Source: an uncultured SAR86 cluster bacterium (GTDB lineage: Bacteria; Pseudomonadota; Gammaproteobacteria; Magnimaribacterales; D2472). From it: DNA of 64,000 nucleotides. Positions 1 to 9,248 of this stretch are shown here, one piece after another (position 1 is the stretch's first letter; each line of letters begins with the position of its first letter). Both the position numbers and the translations under genes were made by a program. The DNA lies in NCBI GenBank assembly GCA_902511575.1, contig CABXFU010000001.1:1-64000 (forward strand), given 5' to 3'. Below the pieces are notes generated by a model. It was not told the origin of the DNA. It searched no databases and saw only the letters and a list, made by a program, of their open reading frames with translations.

Positions 1-1
1 T

Positions 2-1105
2 GGCAGTAGCAGTAGTTCCTCAAGCAGTAGCAGTTCCTCTGGCAGTAGCAGTTCCTCATCACCAGGCTCTTCGGAAGGAAGTTCAACTGGCATGCAAAGC
101 ACAGCAAGACGTTTTGATGTCTATATGGCAGGTATTATTGGGTTTCAGGATGACGAATCAGCAAACGATCAATTAGCTTCAATCAGAACACAAGCTTCTA
201 ACTTACCAGAAATAATCTATTTTTCATCCCTTGGTGATGTAGAGCTAGAAGCACCACTGAGTATTGCAGCTTTCCCAACAAATAATTTCACAACAAATTG
301 GAGCAAAGTTGATACTGGTAACTGGGTTCTTAGTTTTGGCGATGAGTTTCTCACTAATACACCTGTTACGTATACTTCTCGGTCTGAATTCAGTATGAAT
401 CTTCAAGATGATGGTGCCCAGATTGATGGAGGCTCTGCAGGTAATGCAGATAGTATGAGTGGTCTATTTGTAAGCTATAACAGCTCAGATTCAACTGATG
501 TAGATCTTTACCAATCTATGCCAGAGAACACGAGCTATTCAACTTGGGGGTTCTGGAGCTTATCTGCCTCAGATGCTGCTAGTGCAACAGACTCAGTTAG
601 TGCTTCGGTGAATACTGGTTTTTGGGTGGCAGGCGAGGGAATTTCTTTTAGTGATCTTCCTACTTCTGGCTCTGCAAGTATGAGCGGCACTGCTTTGATG
701 GATGTGGCTTATCGCTATGATCAATCTGGTTCTAACTATGGTGTTCAAAGATATCAAACAACGGCTGATGTAGCTGCAACTTTTAATTGGGGCTCTAGTA
801 GCTGGTCTGGCACTATGACTGTTAGTAATTTTGATCAAGATAACCCGATAGTAAGCAATGCAGGCTTTACATCTTTCTTATTTGAACTTGATCCAAGTTC
901 AAATACTTTTTATAGCGCTGATTCAACTGATGTTTTAGACAATGCTTGGCAGGGTGGTGCTTCTGTAGCTGGGCAATTTTTCGGAGACTCCTCACCTGAG
1001 CAAACTGGTGGGACTATTAATATGAATCTTTATAAATCTGGCTCCACTGATACGAGCGGTGCAAATGATTTTTATGTTGCAGAGGGCATTTACCTACTTG
1101 ATTAA
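2..1105 (+). CDS. Surface/secreted protein, C-terminal part (5' end outside window); Ser-rich linker followed by a TbpB-like beta-barrel region
   Basis: Frame stays open to the window edge upstream of the listed ATG at 92 (GSSSSSSSSSSSGSSSSSSPGSSEGSSTG-MQST...). C-terminal 'GQFFGDSSPEQTGGTINM' resembles the closing strands of transferrin-binding-protein-like barrels. Confidence 0.6.
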   Translation, partial: GSSSSSSSSSSSSGSSSSSSPGSSEGSSTGMQSTARRFDVYMAGIIGFQDDESANDQLASIRTQASNLPEIIYFSSLGDVELEAPLSIAAFPTNNFTTNWSKVDTGNWVLSFGDEFLTNTPVTYTSRSEFSMNLQDDGAQIDGGSAGNADSMSGLFVSYNSSDSTDVDLYQSMPENTSYSTWGFWSLSASDAASATDSVSASVNTGFWVAGEGISFSDLPTSGSASMSGTALMDVAYRYDQSGSNYGVQRYQTTADVAATFNWGSSSWSGTMTVSNFDQDNPIVSNAGFTSFLFELDPSSNTFYSADSTDVLDNAWQGGASVAGQFFGDSSPEQTGGTINMNLYKSGSTDTSGANDFYVAEGIYLLD

Positions 1106-1295
1106 ATTTTCATATATAGAGGCAAATACTCTGCAAAAGTGGCTTTTAATTAACTAGAGAACTCATAATCCAAATATAAATTATTTACATTTTCCGACAA
1201 AATATCGGTTTTCTGTTTATTTTTTGATAAAATATCGATTTATTTATTATTAATTTCATTATTTATTTTTATAAACATTGACTTACTGCTCTAAT

Positions 1296-3371
1296 ATGAA
1301 AAATCTATATCTTTATATCTTAACTTCAACATTTATCTTGGCTGGCTGTGGCGGCGGAGGGGGTGGCGGGGGCGATAGCGCAGGTCCAGCACCAACATCA
1401 GTTATATTAACAATAGGACTAACATCTTTTTCCACAGATGAAGATACAACTTATAGAGGTGTATTAAATGCAACAGCAAATGAAACGGTTACATTAAATT
1501 ACGATATTACATCATCTCCTGCAAATGGAGCTCTTACATTATCGTCCAATGGGAATATTGAGTACAACCCTAATACAAATTTTTTTGGTTCTGATGAATT
1601 TCAATACTCGGTAACTGCTGCTGGAACAAATGTTACGAAAAGTGCAACAGTTAGTATTTCAGTTAATCCAGTTAATGACCCACCTTCAATCACACTAACT
1701 CAGCTTGCTGCAGATGATAGTACAGACTACCCTCTTTTTATTTCAGACTCTGGTTTGCTTGAGGTAGCAATCAACATAGATGATATTGATAATGAAACAT
1801 CATCTTTGACAATTGAAGCTTCAAGCTCTCAGGGCGATATTGAACTTAATTACGATACTGTTCAGTCGACCTCTTCTGCAATAATTGATTTATCTCAAAT
1901 CAACCTATCTGGCAAAGTTGATATTATATTAACAGTTAGTGATGAAGAGTATTCTGTCTCTGATACTTTGAAATTATGGTATGCAAAAAAACTGATCACC
2001 GAGGATGAAAATCTTGTATATACCCTCAAAGGAAATAATTCAGATCCTTCAAGGAAAATTAATAAAGCACTAATAGTCGATTCAATGACAAGTAATTTTA
2101 TCTTACAAGCAGTTAGAGCTAGCTTCAAAGAACTCATTCGTTTCATTGGAGCAAATGACCTAGATGTTTTTATTGACAAATATTTCAATATTTTAGTAAT
2201 TGAATATCCCATTGGCTCATCATCTAGCCTTGGAGTGGAGATTGGTTGCAATGAGACAGATGAAGATATATTTTGTTTTGAAGCAGATTTTATTCAGCGT
2301 GTGAAAGGTGAAACCGCAAAATATTTTAATGATGTTGATGATTATTCCGTTATTACAGGAGTTGATGGAAGAGGCGCTGCATCTGTAAACGACAAGCTTA
2401 GCGTGCAGCCATTAATCAGTGATGATGAAACTGAAATAAATGATCTTTTATACACACTCAAGCATGAGTTTGGCCATACATTTATGGATTTAAATGATGA
2501 GTATACAGATGATTTTAATGTTCTATTTGAATGTATTGATACTACTGATTTACCTGAGCTAGAATGCGGTAACGTTGATAGTACTCCAAACACTTCAACT
2601 CAAAATACTCCTGAGAGCATAAGGTGGAATCATCATTTTACAGATATAAATAATGTGCCTGGTTATGACGAGGCTAACTCTATTACTGGAATCGGTATTT
2701 ATGAGGGCACGTATTATGGAACAGAAGATACATATAGACCATCTTATGAATCTATAATGAATGGCGGGGTTGATAATTCTGATGTTACAGATTATCGGCT
2801 TAGCAGAAAAATAGATAAAGGTGTTGAGTGGGATGCTATAGGTCAAGAAGTTTTTGAGATCAAGTCTTTAATTAATCAAGGAATGCATGATATTAATGTT
2901 GACTTTGATGATAACGGAAATGTAATTGTTACACATGGATTAAATGTATCAGAAAGCGACTATAGTATTAATTGGTATATCGATGGAGTGTTAGACGACT
3001 CCTTGATTAACAACCCATCAGTAACTTTGACGAAAAAAGAATCTGGAGTTTCTTCAGTTGCTTATAGAATTTCTTCCTTAGGCAACACAAAAATTGTAGG
3101 CACTGATGATCCGGCTAAAATCAGAGACTTTTATGATGGACTTTTAAGCAGCTATCCTGATTTTTATTATTGTCGCGAGTCATATATTGATACAGAAGGA
3201 TACAATCAACCCTATTGCAAAGTTACAGCCAGAGTATGGACAACAAGCAGCTCAGTATTTCCTGTTTTTGAAGCCACAATAGATGAAGCGATGAACTATC
3301 CTGACGTTACTTATTTGATTGAGCTGTCTGGTCTTGGAGCTCAATACGCTATTAGATGGGAGAACTTTTAA
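1296..3371 (+). CDS. Lipoprotein with cadherin-like N-terminal region and M64-type (IgA peptidase-like) zinc metallopeptidase domain
   Basis: Lipobox LAGC followed by GGGGGGGG; 'NPVNDPP' cadherin-like signature; 'HEFGHTFMDLNDEY' zinc motif. ATG at 1296 preferred over TTG at 1278. Confidence 0.7.
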   Translation: MKNLYLYILTSTFILAGCGGGGGGGGDSAGPAPTSVILTIGLTSFSTDEDTTYRGVLNATANETVTLNYDITSSPANGALTLSSNGNIEYNPNTNFFGSDEFQYSVTAAGTNVTKSATVSISVNPVNDPPSITLTQLAADDSTDYPLFISDSGLLEVAINIDDIDNETSSLTIEASSSQGDIELNYDTVQSTSSAIIDLSQINLSGKVDIILTVSDEEYSVSDTLKLWYAKKLITEDENLVYTLKGNNSDPSRKINKALIVDSMTSNFILQAVRASFKELIRFIGANDLDVFIDKYFNILVIEYPIGSSSSLGVEIGCNETDEDIFCFEADFIQRVKGETAKYFNDVDDYSVITGVDGRGAASVNDKLSVQPLISDDETEINDLLYTLKHEFGHTFMDLNDEYTDDFNVLFECIDTTDLPELECGNVDSTPNTSTQNTPESIRWNHHFTDINNVPGYDEANSITGIGIYEGTYYGTEDTYRPSYESIMNGGVDNSDVTDYRLSRKIDKGVEWDAIGQEVFEIKSLINQGMHDINVDFDDNGNVIVTHGLNVSESDYSINWYIDGVLDDSLINNPSVTLTKKESGVSSVAYRISSLGNTKIVGTDDPAKIRDFYDGLLSSYPDFYYCRESYIDTEGYNQPYCKVTARVWTTSSSVFPVFEATIDEAMNYPDVTYLIELSGLGAQYAIRWENF

Positions 3372-3898
3372 TGAAAAATATACAAATAATAATCCTAAGC
3401 TCGCTATTTATAGCTCTACTTGAAGGGAATGATCAAGAGATTCAAAACTTTCAAAATCAAATTACTGAAAAAAAAGATGAAGCGATCTCCCTAAATATTG
3501 ACTTTAACCCCCATACATCACAAATCAAATTATCATTGCCTAGATTAGATTTAATTAAGAGAAAAGATATAGGTATTTCAGATACAAATTATAAAAATGA
3601 TTATGAGAAATCAAGATTTAAAAAACAAATATCTTCAATCCCAAGATCCAGTCAATTTATTATTCACTTAGATAACAATGATAAGATTTATAAAATAACA
3701 AATGTAGGTAATATTTTTGCTTTAGATGTATCACATACTAGGGCTCATGAGAAAAAATTAATACACTCACACTCATCTAGCGCCACTTTAAATTTGAGTG
3801 CCATGGATTTGCGTCAAAATACTTCAATCATATTAGCTACCAAAGAAATAGAGTCTTTTAAAGTTCTTGAAGCTGTTTCATTTGGTCGTAAACCATGA
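3371..3898 (+). CDS. Hypothetical secreted protein
   Basis: ATG overlaps the upstream stop (TAATG); hydrophobic N-terminus MKNIQIIILSSLFIALL. Confidence 0.55.
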   Translation: MKNIQIIILSSLFIALLEGNDQEIQNFQNQITEKKDEAISLNIDFNPHTSQIKLSLPRLDLIKRKDIGISDTNYKNDYEKSRFKKQISSIPRSSQFIIHLDNNDKIYKITNVGNIFALDVSHTRAHEKKLIHSHSSSATLNLSAMDLRQNTSIILATKEIESFKVLEAVSFGRKP

Positions 3899-3935
3899 TT
3901 TTTACTTAAAGAAAACCTAGAACTATGTTTTAACC

Positions 3936-3955
3936 CCAGCATTTGCATTTGCTGG
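3936..3955 (+). terminator. Possible weak hairpin downstream of the accessory operon
   Basis: CCAGCA-tttgcatt-TGCTGG inverted repeat; poor U-tract. Confidence 0.25.
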
Positions 3956-3974
3956 CTTTCAATCAATCAGAGCC

Positions 3975-4018
3975 CTCATAATCCTTGGTCGGAGGTTCGA
4001 GTCCTCCCGGGCCCACCA
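3975..4018 (+). pseudogene. 3' half of a tRNA gene (CAT anticodon, Met or Ile2 type), truncated; candidate att site
   Basis: CTCATAA loop, then T-arm GGAGG-TTCGAGT-CCTCC, CGGGCCC-A-CCA 3' end. No matching 5' acceptor strand (GGGCCCG) or D-arm upstream. Confidence 0.75.
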
Positions 4019-4033
4019 TTCCTAATAGCAAAA

Positions 4034-4507
4034 TTATTTTTGGTTTATTTCAGCGTAGACTTCGCTTGTGCCATCTTTAAAGAGGATTAAAACTTTGTAT
4101 GGCATCAATCGATCTCCGACTTCCATTCCAGGGGATCCTATAGGCATACCAGGTACTGACAATCCAATGGCGTTAGTATTTTTCTCAGAGAGAAATTGTG
4201 CAATATATTTGCTTGGGACATGCCCCTCAAAAATATAGCCATCTTCAGAGACCGCGGTATGACATGATCTATATTCTGGCTTAATATTAAATTTCTCTTT
4301 GATCTCCACCAGGCTTTGATGGTCTTTTGTGGCTGGATTAAAACCATTACTTTCAAGATGCTTGACCCATTTCTTGCAGCACCCACAAGTTGGAGTTTTA
4401 TGAACTAATAGTGAAAACTGATTATCAATTTCCTGACCTTGAAGTTCAAAGGCGCTCAATGTAATTGAAAATACAAAAAATATTTGGCTAAAAAATTTAA
4501 TATTCAT
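4034..4507 (-). CDS. DUF411 family protein (putative metal-binding)
   Basis: 'HKTPTCGCCKKWVKHLESNGF', 'CHTAVSEDGYIFEGHVP', 'VPGMPIGSPGME' family signatures; N-terminal signal. Confidence 0.85.
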   Translation of the reverse strand: MNIKFFSQIFFVFSITLSAFELQGQEIDNQFSLLVHKTPTCGCCKKWVKHLESNGFNPATKDHQSLVEIKEKFNIKPEYRSCHTAVSEDGYIFEGHVPSKYIAQFLSEKNTNAIGLSVPGMPIGSPGMEVGDRLMPYKVLILFKDGTSEVYAEINQK

Positions 4508-4547
4508 TGCCCTATGATACCAAGAATTAGATTGAAGAACTTTAAGC

Positions 4548-5966
4548 TCACGGCATAATCACCGCTTTAGTTTCTAGGCACTCTTCTAGACCATGAAGAC
4601 CATGTTCTCTGCCATTACCAGAAGATTTGTAACCCCCAAAAGGTGCTCCTGTTCCTCTCGCACCGCCATTGATAATGACTTGTCCTGCTCTAATTTTTCT
4701 TGCAACTTTGTTAGCATGCTCGGGTTCACCCTGAACGTATCCGGCTAACCCATATTCAGTATCATTGGCCATCTCGATCGCTTGCTCTTCTGAATCATAT
4801 TTAAGAATTGATAAGACTGGACCAAAAATTTCCTCTCTTGCAATGGTCATGTCATTGGTGACATTTGCAAACACAGTTGGTTTTACATAGTACCCTTTTT
4901 CATAACCCTCAGGCTTTTCAATGCCACCAGCAACCAAGGTTGCCCCTTCCTCAATGCCAATTTTGATCATTCTAAGGATCTTTTCATACTGAGGTTTGTT
5001 CGCAATAGGGCCAATTCTAAATTCTCCCTGTGGATCACCAACAGTTGTACTATTTGCAGTTTGAGCAGCAACTTCGACAGCTTTCTCATAATTTTTCTCA
5101 GAAACCAACATTTTTGTTGGCGCATTACATGACTGTCCTGAGTTTAAGAAGCAATGCCCGGCACCACCTTTCACAGATTTCTCAAGATCCGCAACATCAT
5201 CCAGAATAATATTTGAGGATTTGCCCCCAAGCTCTTGATGCACTCTTTTCACAGAAACAGCAGATGCTTGCGCTACTGCAATTCCAGCTTCGGTTGATCC
5301 TGTAAAAGACATCATGGCAACATCTGGATGGTCTGATAAGGCAGCTCCTACAATCGGACCATACCCATTCACTACATTAAACACACCTGCTGGCACTCCG
5401 GCTTTGTCAAATATCTCGGCAAGCAGGAGTGCACAATATGGAGAAATTTCACTAGGCTTCAACACCATAGAACATCCAGCCGCAAGAGCAGCTGATGCTT
5501 TGGTAGTAATTTGATTCATGGGCCAATTCCATGGGGTTATCATTCCAATAACACCAATAGGCTCTCTTATTAATGTGTAGTCACCTTCTTTTTTTTCAAA
5601 TTCATATTCTTTTAGAGCATCCAAAGTTTCATGTAAATTTTTAATTCCTGTTGATGCTTGGGCTTTTTGTGATAACCAGGTAGGAGCACCCATTTCTTCT
5701 GTAATAACTTGGACTAAATCATCATAGCGATTTTCATATTCGGTAATAATATTATTTAAGATATCAATGCGATCTTCTTTTGAGCTAAATTGATATGTTT
5801 GAAAGGCATCAGATGCTGCTGATACTGCTTTATTGATATCCTCTTTTGTTCCAGAAGTAACATGCCCTATGAGCTCTTCATTTGCAGGATTGATAATCTC
5901 AATTCTTTCCTTTGAATCTGATTCAACCCATTGACCGTTTATATAGAAATTTAATTTATCTTTCAT
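4548..5966 (-). CDS. Aldehyde dehydrogenase family protein
   Basis: 'FTGSTEAG', 'HQELGGKSSNIILDD', 'NSGQSCNAPTKML' catalytic Cys motif. Confidence 0.93.
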   Translation of the reverse strand: MKDKLNFYINGQWVESDSKERIEIINPANEELIGHVTSGTKEDINKAVSAASDAFQTYQFSSKEDRIDILNNIITEYENRYDDLVQVITEEMGAPTWLSQKAQASTGIKNLHETLDALKEYEFEKKEGDYTLIREPIGVIGMITPWNWPMNQITTKASAALAAGCSMVLKPSEISPYCALLLAEIFDKAGVPAGVFNVVNGYGPIVGAALSDHPDVAMMSFTGSTEAGIAVAQASAVSVKRVHQELGGKSSNIILDDVADLEKSVKGGAGHCFLNSGQSCNAPTKMLVSEKNYEKAVEVAAQTANSTTVGDPQGEFRIGPIANKPQYEKILRMIKIGIEEGATLVAGGIEKPEGYEKGYYVKPTVFANVTNDMTIAREEIFGPVLSILKYDSEEQAIEMANDTEYGLAGYVQGEPEHANKVARKIRAGQVIINGGARGTGAPFGGYKSSGNGREHGLHGLEECLETKAVIMP

Positions 5967-6051
5967 AAGAAGCCCTATTTATTTAATAGCAATCCTAACA
6001 AATTTTTAGTTTAAGTTGGTGTAATACTTGACTCAAAGTATGTTCAAAGAA

Positions 6052-7251
6052 TTACCATGAGCGGGTAATCTGTATAGAGTTGCTAAGACTGTCACTTGGC
6101 AATCCTAGTGTCTTTGATATTTCTTCAAAAACATCGCTTATGAATCCATTGGGTTCTATGTGACCAGCTTCAGGTGCTAATACTCCAACTTCATTTATTC
6201 GACCCTCTGCCAGCATCTTAATGCCACAAGCCAATGGAATGCCAGTAATCTCTCCCATGCCTATATTTTTAATTTGTTCATTCATATCTGAGTCTTCTGT
6301 ATCACTTGGTATGCAAACTCCCACACTTGCAGGCATTCCATTTTTGATGCCATGAGCAAAACCATACATCACTGGAGGATAATCAACGCCTTTATGTCTC
6401 TTTTGACTCGATTGCTCGCCTTCTAGAAAGGAAAATAAATGCGCTGCCTTTTCCTTGCTGAGCAATCTCAAGTTTACTAAACTCATGATAAATTTGAGGA
6501 TGAAAAAGTCAGCATGACCCCCATGAGCGAGATTGATTGAGTCTTGTAGTTTAGGAAAATAATGTGGGAAAGTTACTGCCTCAGGATGGCCAAATATATT
6601 CCCATTAAAATTAGTTAATCCTGGATATTTGACGTTAATTTTCTTAAGGGGTCTGACCATTTTAAACTCTCCATCTTGGAATACTTTAACTCGCCCCGTC
6701 ATCTGTTCAACTCCATGCATCATGGCTGCATTTTCAGATTGTTGCATTGCATTTTCATCTAGCGAGGTTCCACCAATATCCCACCCTGTATAGACTGTAG
6801 TTACTTCATCTAATTCGCGTATAGCAATGAGCGCCATCAAATTAGTTAGTCCAGGGCTCGCACCCAATCCAATCGTAGCTGACACGCCAGCGGATTTAGC
6901 TTTTACATCAAGCTTCATCATATCGATCGTTGGTTCCCAATCGTCACAAATATCAATGTAGTTACAACCTGAAGATATTGCTGCTGAAAGGATTGGAGCT
7001 CCAAACTTAAAATAGGGGCCACATGTATTTACCACAATATTAATATGTTCCATGGCTTGTTTAAGCGCACTAGCATCATTGACATCAAGCCGAATGGCAG
7101 AAACTTTGTGATTTAAACTATCCGCAAAAACTTCGGCAGTCTCCTTATTTATATCGGCGATGATGATTTCTTCAATTGCGCTATAGTTTTGTATGGCTCT
7201 CATGGCATAACGACCCATGCTTCCACAACCACCTATTGCAAGTATTTTCAT
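6052..7251 (-). CDS. Saccharopine dehydrogenase-like NAD(P)-binding protein
   Basis: N-terminal Rossmann 'ILAIGGCGSMGRYAMRAI'; 'VVNTCGPYFKFG'. Confidence 0.82.
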   Translation of the reverse strand: MKILAIGGCGSMGRYAMRAIQNYSAIEEIIIADINKETAEVFADSLNHKVSAIRLDVNDASALKQAMEHINIVVNTCGPYFKFGAPILSAAISSGCNYIDICDDWEPTIDMMKLDVKAKSAGVSATIGLGASPGLTNLMALIAIRELDEVTTVYTGWDIGGTSLDENAMQQSENAAMMHGVEQMTGRVKVFQDGEFKMVRPLKKINVKYPGLTNFNGNIFGHPEAVTFPHYFPKLQDSINLAHGGHADFFILKFIMSLVNLRLLSKEKAAHLFSFLEGEQSSQKRHKGVDYPPVMYGFAHGIKNGMPASVGVCIPSDTEDSDMNEQIKNIGMGEITGIPLACGIKMLAEGRINEVGVLAPEAGHIEPNGFISDVFEEISKTLGLPSDSLSNSIQITRSW

Positions 7252-7313
7252 AATTTACTCCAAACCTTATTCACTTTATTATCAGGTAATAAATAACTCA
7301 ACAATTTTTTATT

Positions 7314-8501
7314 ATGGAAAAAGATATAGACATTATCATTTATGGGGCCACCGGGTTTACTGGAAAACTTTGTGTTAAATATTTTCAATCATTAAATACA
7401 ACAGTCACCTGGGCAATGGCTGGAAGAAACTTAATAAAGCTGCAAAAGGTTGCTGATGATCATCAAGCAAAAGTAGAAATTTTATTAGCTGATTCAGATG
7501 ATGAAAGTGCTTTAGATAACTTAACTTCAAGAGCAAGGGTGATTTTATCGACAACCGGACCTTTTCATAGATATGGATCTAAATTGGTAGCATCTTGTAT
7601 CAAGAATCATGCTCATTATGTAGATATTACTGGTGAAAACTTTTGGGTTAAGGGTTTAATAGAGAAGCATCATGCAGAGGCATCAGCAAAAGGTATCAGA
7701 ATTATTCCTTCATGTGGATTTGATTCCATACCATCTGATTTAGGAGCATTTTTTTCAGCTCAAGCTATTGGTAAACCAATTAAAAGAATTGAATCATTTC
7801 ATTCTTATAAGGGAGGCGCATCAGGAGGAACTCTTGAGACAATGTTCTCAATGGGAGAATTAGATCTTGGTGATGATCTCACAAATCCATTTTTACTCAA
7901 TCCAAAAGACTCTTACTCTGATGAGCAAATGCAACTGAGCAGCGACAGAGTTGGCATTGCAAAAAAATCTGAAATTAATGCATGGTCTGGGCCTTTTATC
8001 ATGGCCACTGCAAACACTAGAGTCGTAAGAAGAACGGAGGCATTACTTGCATTAAGGCAGGAATCTTATGGCCCTGATTTTACTTATCAAGAACATGCCT
8101 TTCACAAGAGTTGGTGGAGTGCAGCAAAATCACTTGTCTTAACTGGACTCTCAGTTTTAATACTTCTGTCTCCCTTGAAGAGATTGGTAAAGCCTTTCTT
8201 GCCAAAGCCTGGAGAGGGGCCGTCTGAGACTGTCCAAGAGAATGGATGGTTTGATTGTAAATTTATTGTTGAAGCAAATGATGGCACTAAATCAGTTTTT
8301 AATATGAATGGAAAAGGAGATCCAGGATATAAAGTTACTTCAAAATTAGTTTCTGAATGCGCACTATGTTTAATTGAAGATCAGGACACGCTGCCCGGTG
8401 GAGGCGAATATGGTGGCATTCTTACAAGCGCCTCTGGTTTAGGTGAATCGTTGATCGCAAGACTTAAGAGAGTAGGAATAAACTTTGAAGGACCTCTATA
8501 A
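7314..8501 (+). CDS. Saccharopine dehydrogenase / trans-acting enoyl reductase-like protein
   Basis: 'IIIYGATGFTGKLCVKYF', 'STTGPFHRYGSKLV', 'CGFDSIPSDLG', hydrophobic segment in the C-terminal half. Confidence 0.85.
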   Translation: MEKDIDIIIYGATGFTGKLCVKYFQSLNTTVTWAMAGRNLIKLQKVADDHQAKVEILLADSDDESALDNLTSRARVILSTTGPFHRYGSKLVASCIKNHAHYVDITGENFWVKGLIEKHHAEASAKGIRIIPSCGFDSIPSDLGAFFSAQAIGKPIKRIESFHSYKGGASGGTLETMFSMGELDLGDDLTNPFLLNPKDSYSDEQMQLSSDRVGIAKKSEINAWSGPFIMATANTRVVRRTEALLALRQESYGPDFTYQEHAFHKSWWSAAKSLVLTGLSVLILLSPLKRLVKPFLPKPGEGPSETVQENGWFDCKFIVEANDGTKSVFNMNGKGDPGYKVTSKLVSECALCLIEDQDTLPGGGEYGGILTSASGLGESLIARLKRVGINFEGPL

Positions 8502-8548
8502 ATTATGTACAGATCAATTAAGCTAGTAGTTACTTAATTATTTTTTAG

Positions 8549-9070
8549 GTGATGAGCATGAAGCGAGCTTTAATTCTTTTAATATTATTTTCAATGAATA
8601 CCCATGCGATGCCCTTAGATGAGCCTCAAGCCTGGCAAGGAGTTACTGATCAGGTTATGGGTGGAGTATCTAATTTAGCTATAAGACATGCTGATGGAGT
8701 ATTTTATATGAGTGGCAATGTTTCAACTGATAATAATGGTGGCTTTGTAAGACTTTCAAATAGAATCAATATTAATAGCAATGATTTCAAGGGCATCAAG
8801 TTCAAAGCCAAAGGTAATAATGAAACTTATGAAATTCATGTAACTCTGAAGGGTTTAAAAATTCCTCCATGGTCATATTTCAGTCAAGGATTTGATGTAA
8901 ATGATGATTGGCAAGAGTACGAAATATTTTTTAAAGATTTGAAAAGAAGTTCTGGATTCTCAGCCGCACCAATGAAGGCAAAAAATATTAGAGATTTGAG
9001 TATTGCAGGATTCGGAAGAGACTTTAAAGTAGATCTAGCAATTAAAGAGATTAGCTTGATTTCTAATTAA
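8549..9070 (+). CDS. CIA30 (NDUFAF1-like) family protein
   Basis: 'WQGVTDQVMGGVSN' start motif and 'GGFVRLSN' typical of CIA30 domains; signal-like N-terminus. Confidence 0.8.
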   Translation: MMSMKRALILLILFSMNTHAMPLDEPQAWQGVTDQVMGGVSNLAIRHADGVFYMSGNVSTDNNGGFVRLSNRININSNDFKGIKFKAKGNNETYEIHVTLKGLKIPPWSYFSQGFDVNDDWQEYEIFFKDLKRSSGFSAAPMKAKNIRDLSIAGFGRDFKVDLAIKEISLISN

Positions 9071-9071
9071 T

Positions 9072-9248
9072 TTAATCCTTAGCATTCTTTTCAAACTCTT
9101 TTAGATATTTCTCATAGTCTTCCCAATCGTGAGGAGTTCCTGCTCTGGGTTTTTCCATTTTGCTAGCCCGATCCAAGGCCTTGGTTGAAAGTTTGCTTGG
9201 GCTTTCTTTTAATAATTTTCGAAATGTTTTTTTTATTAAATTTTTCAT
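9072..9248 (-). CDS. Small hypothetical protein (58 aa), not in supplied ORF track
   Basis: Translation by eye: MKNLIKKTFRKLLKESPSKLSTKALDRASKMEKPRAGTPHDWEDYEKYLKEFEKNAKD*. Starts directly after the stop of the 9249..9539 ORF. Confidence 0.55.
   Translation of the reverse strand: MKNLIKKTFRKLLKESPSKLSTKALDRASKMEKPRAGTPHDWEDYEKYLKEFEKNAKD

Noticed and set aside
2-91. Short tandem repeats as a CRISPR or microsatellite element
   Set aside because: The repetition follows codon frame and encodes a Ser/Gly linker; no spacer structure.
593-838. Minus-strand 81-aa ORF
   Set aside because: Antisense within a well-supported coding frame; low-complexity composition and no recognisable motif.
3925-4018. 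Complete tRNA gene
   Set aside because: Only the 3' half is present; no GGGCCCG acceptor strand or D-arm upstream, and the anticodon stem pairs poorly.
4138-4386. 82-aa minus ORF overlapping the DUF411 gene
   Set aside because: Alternate frame of a clearly assigned family gene.
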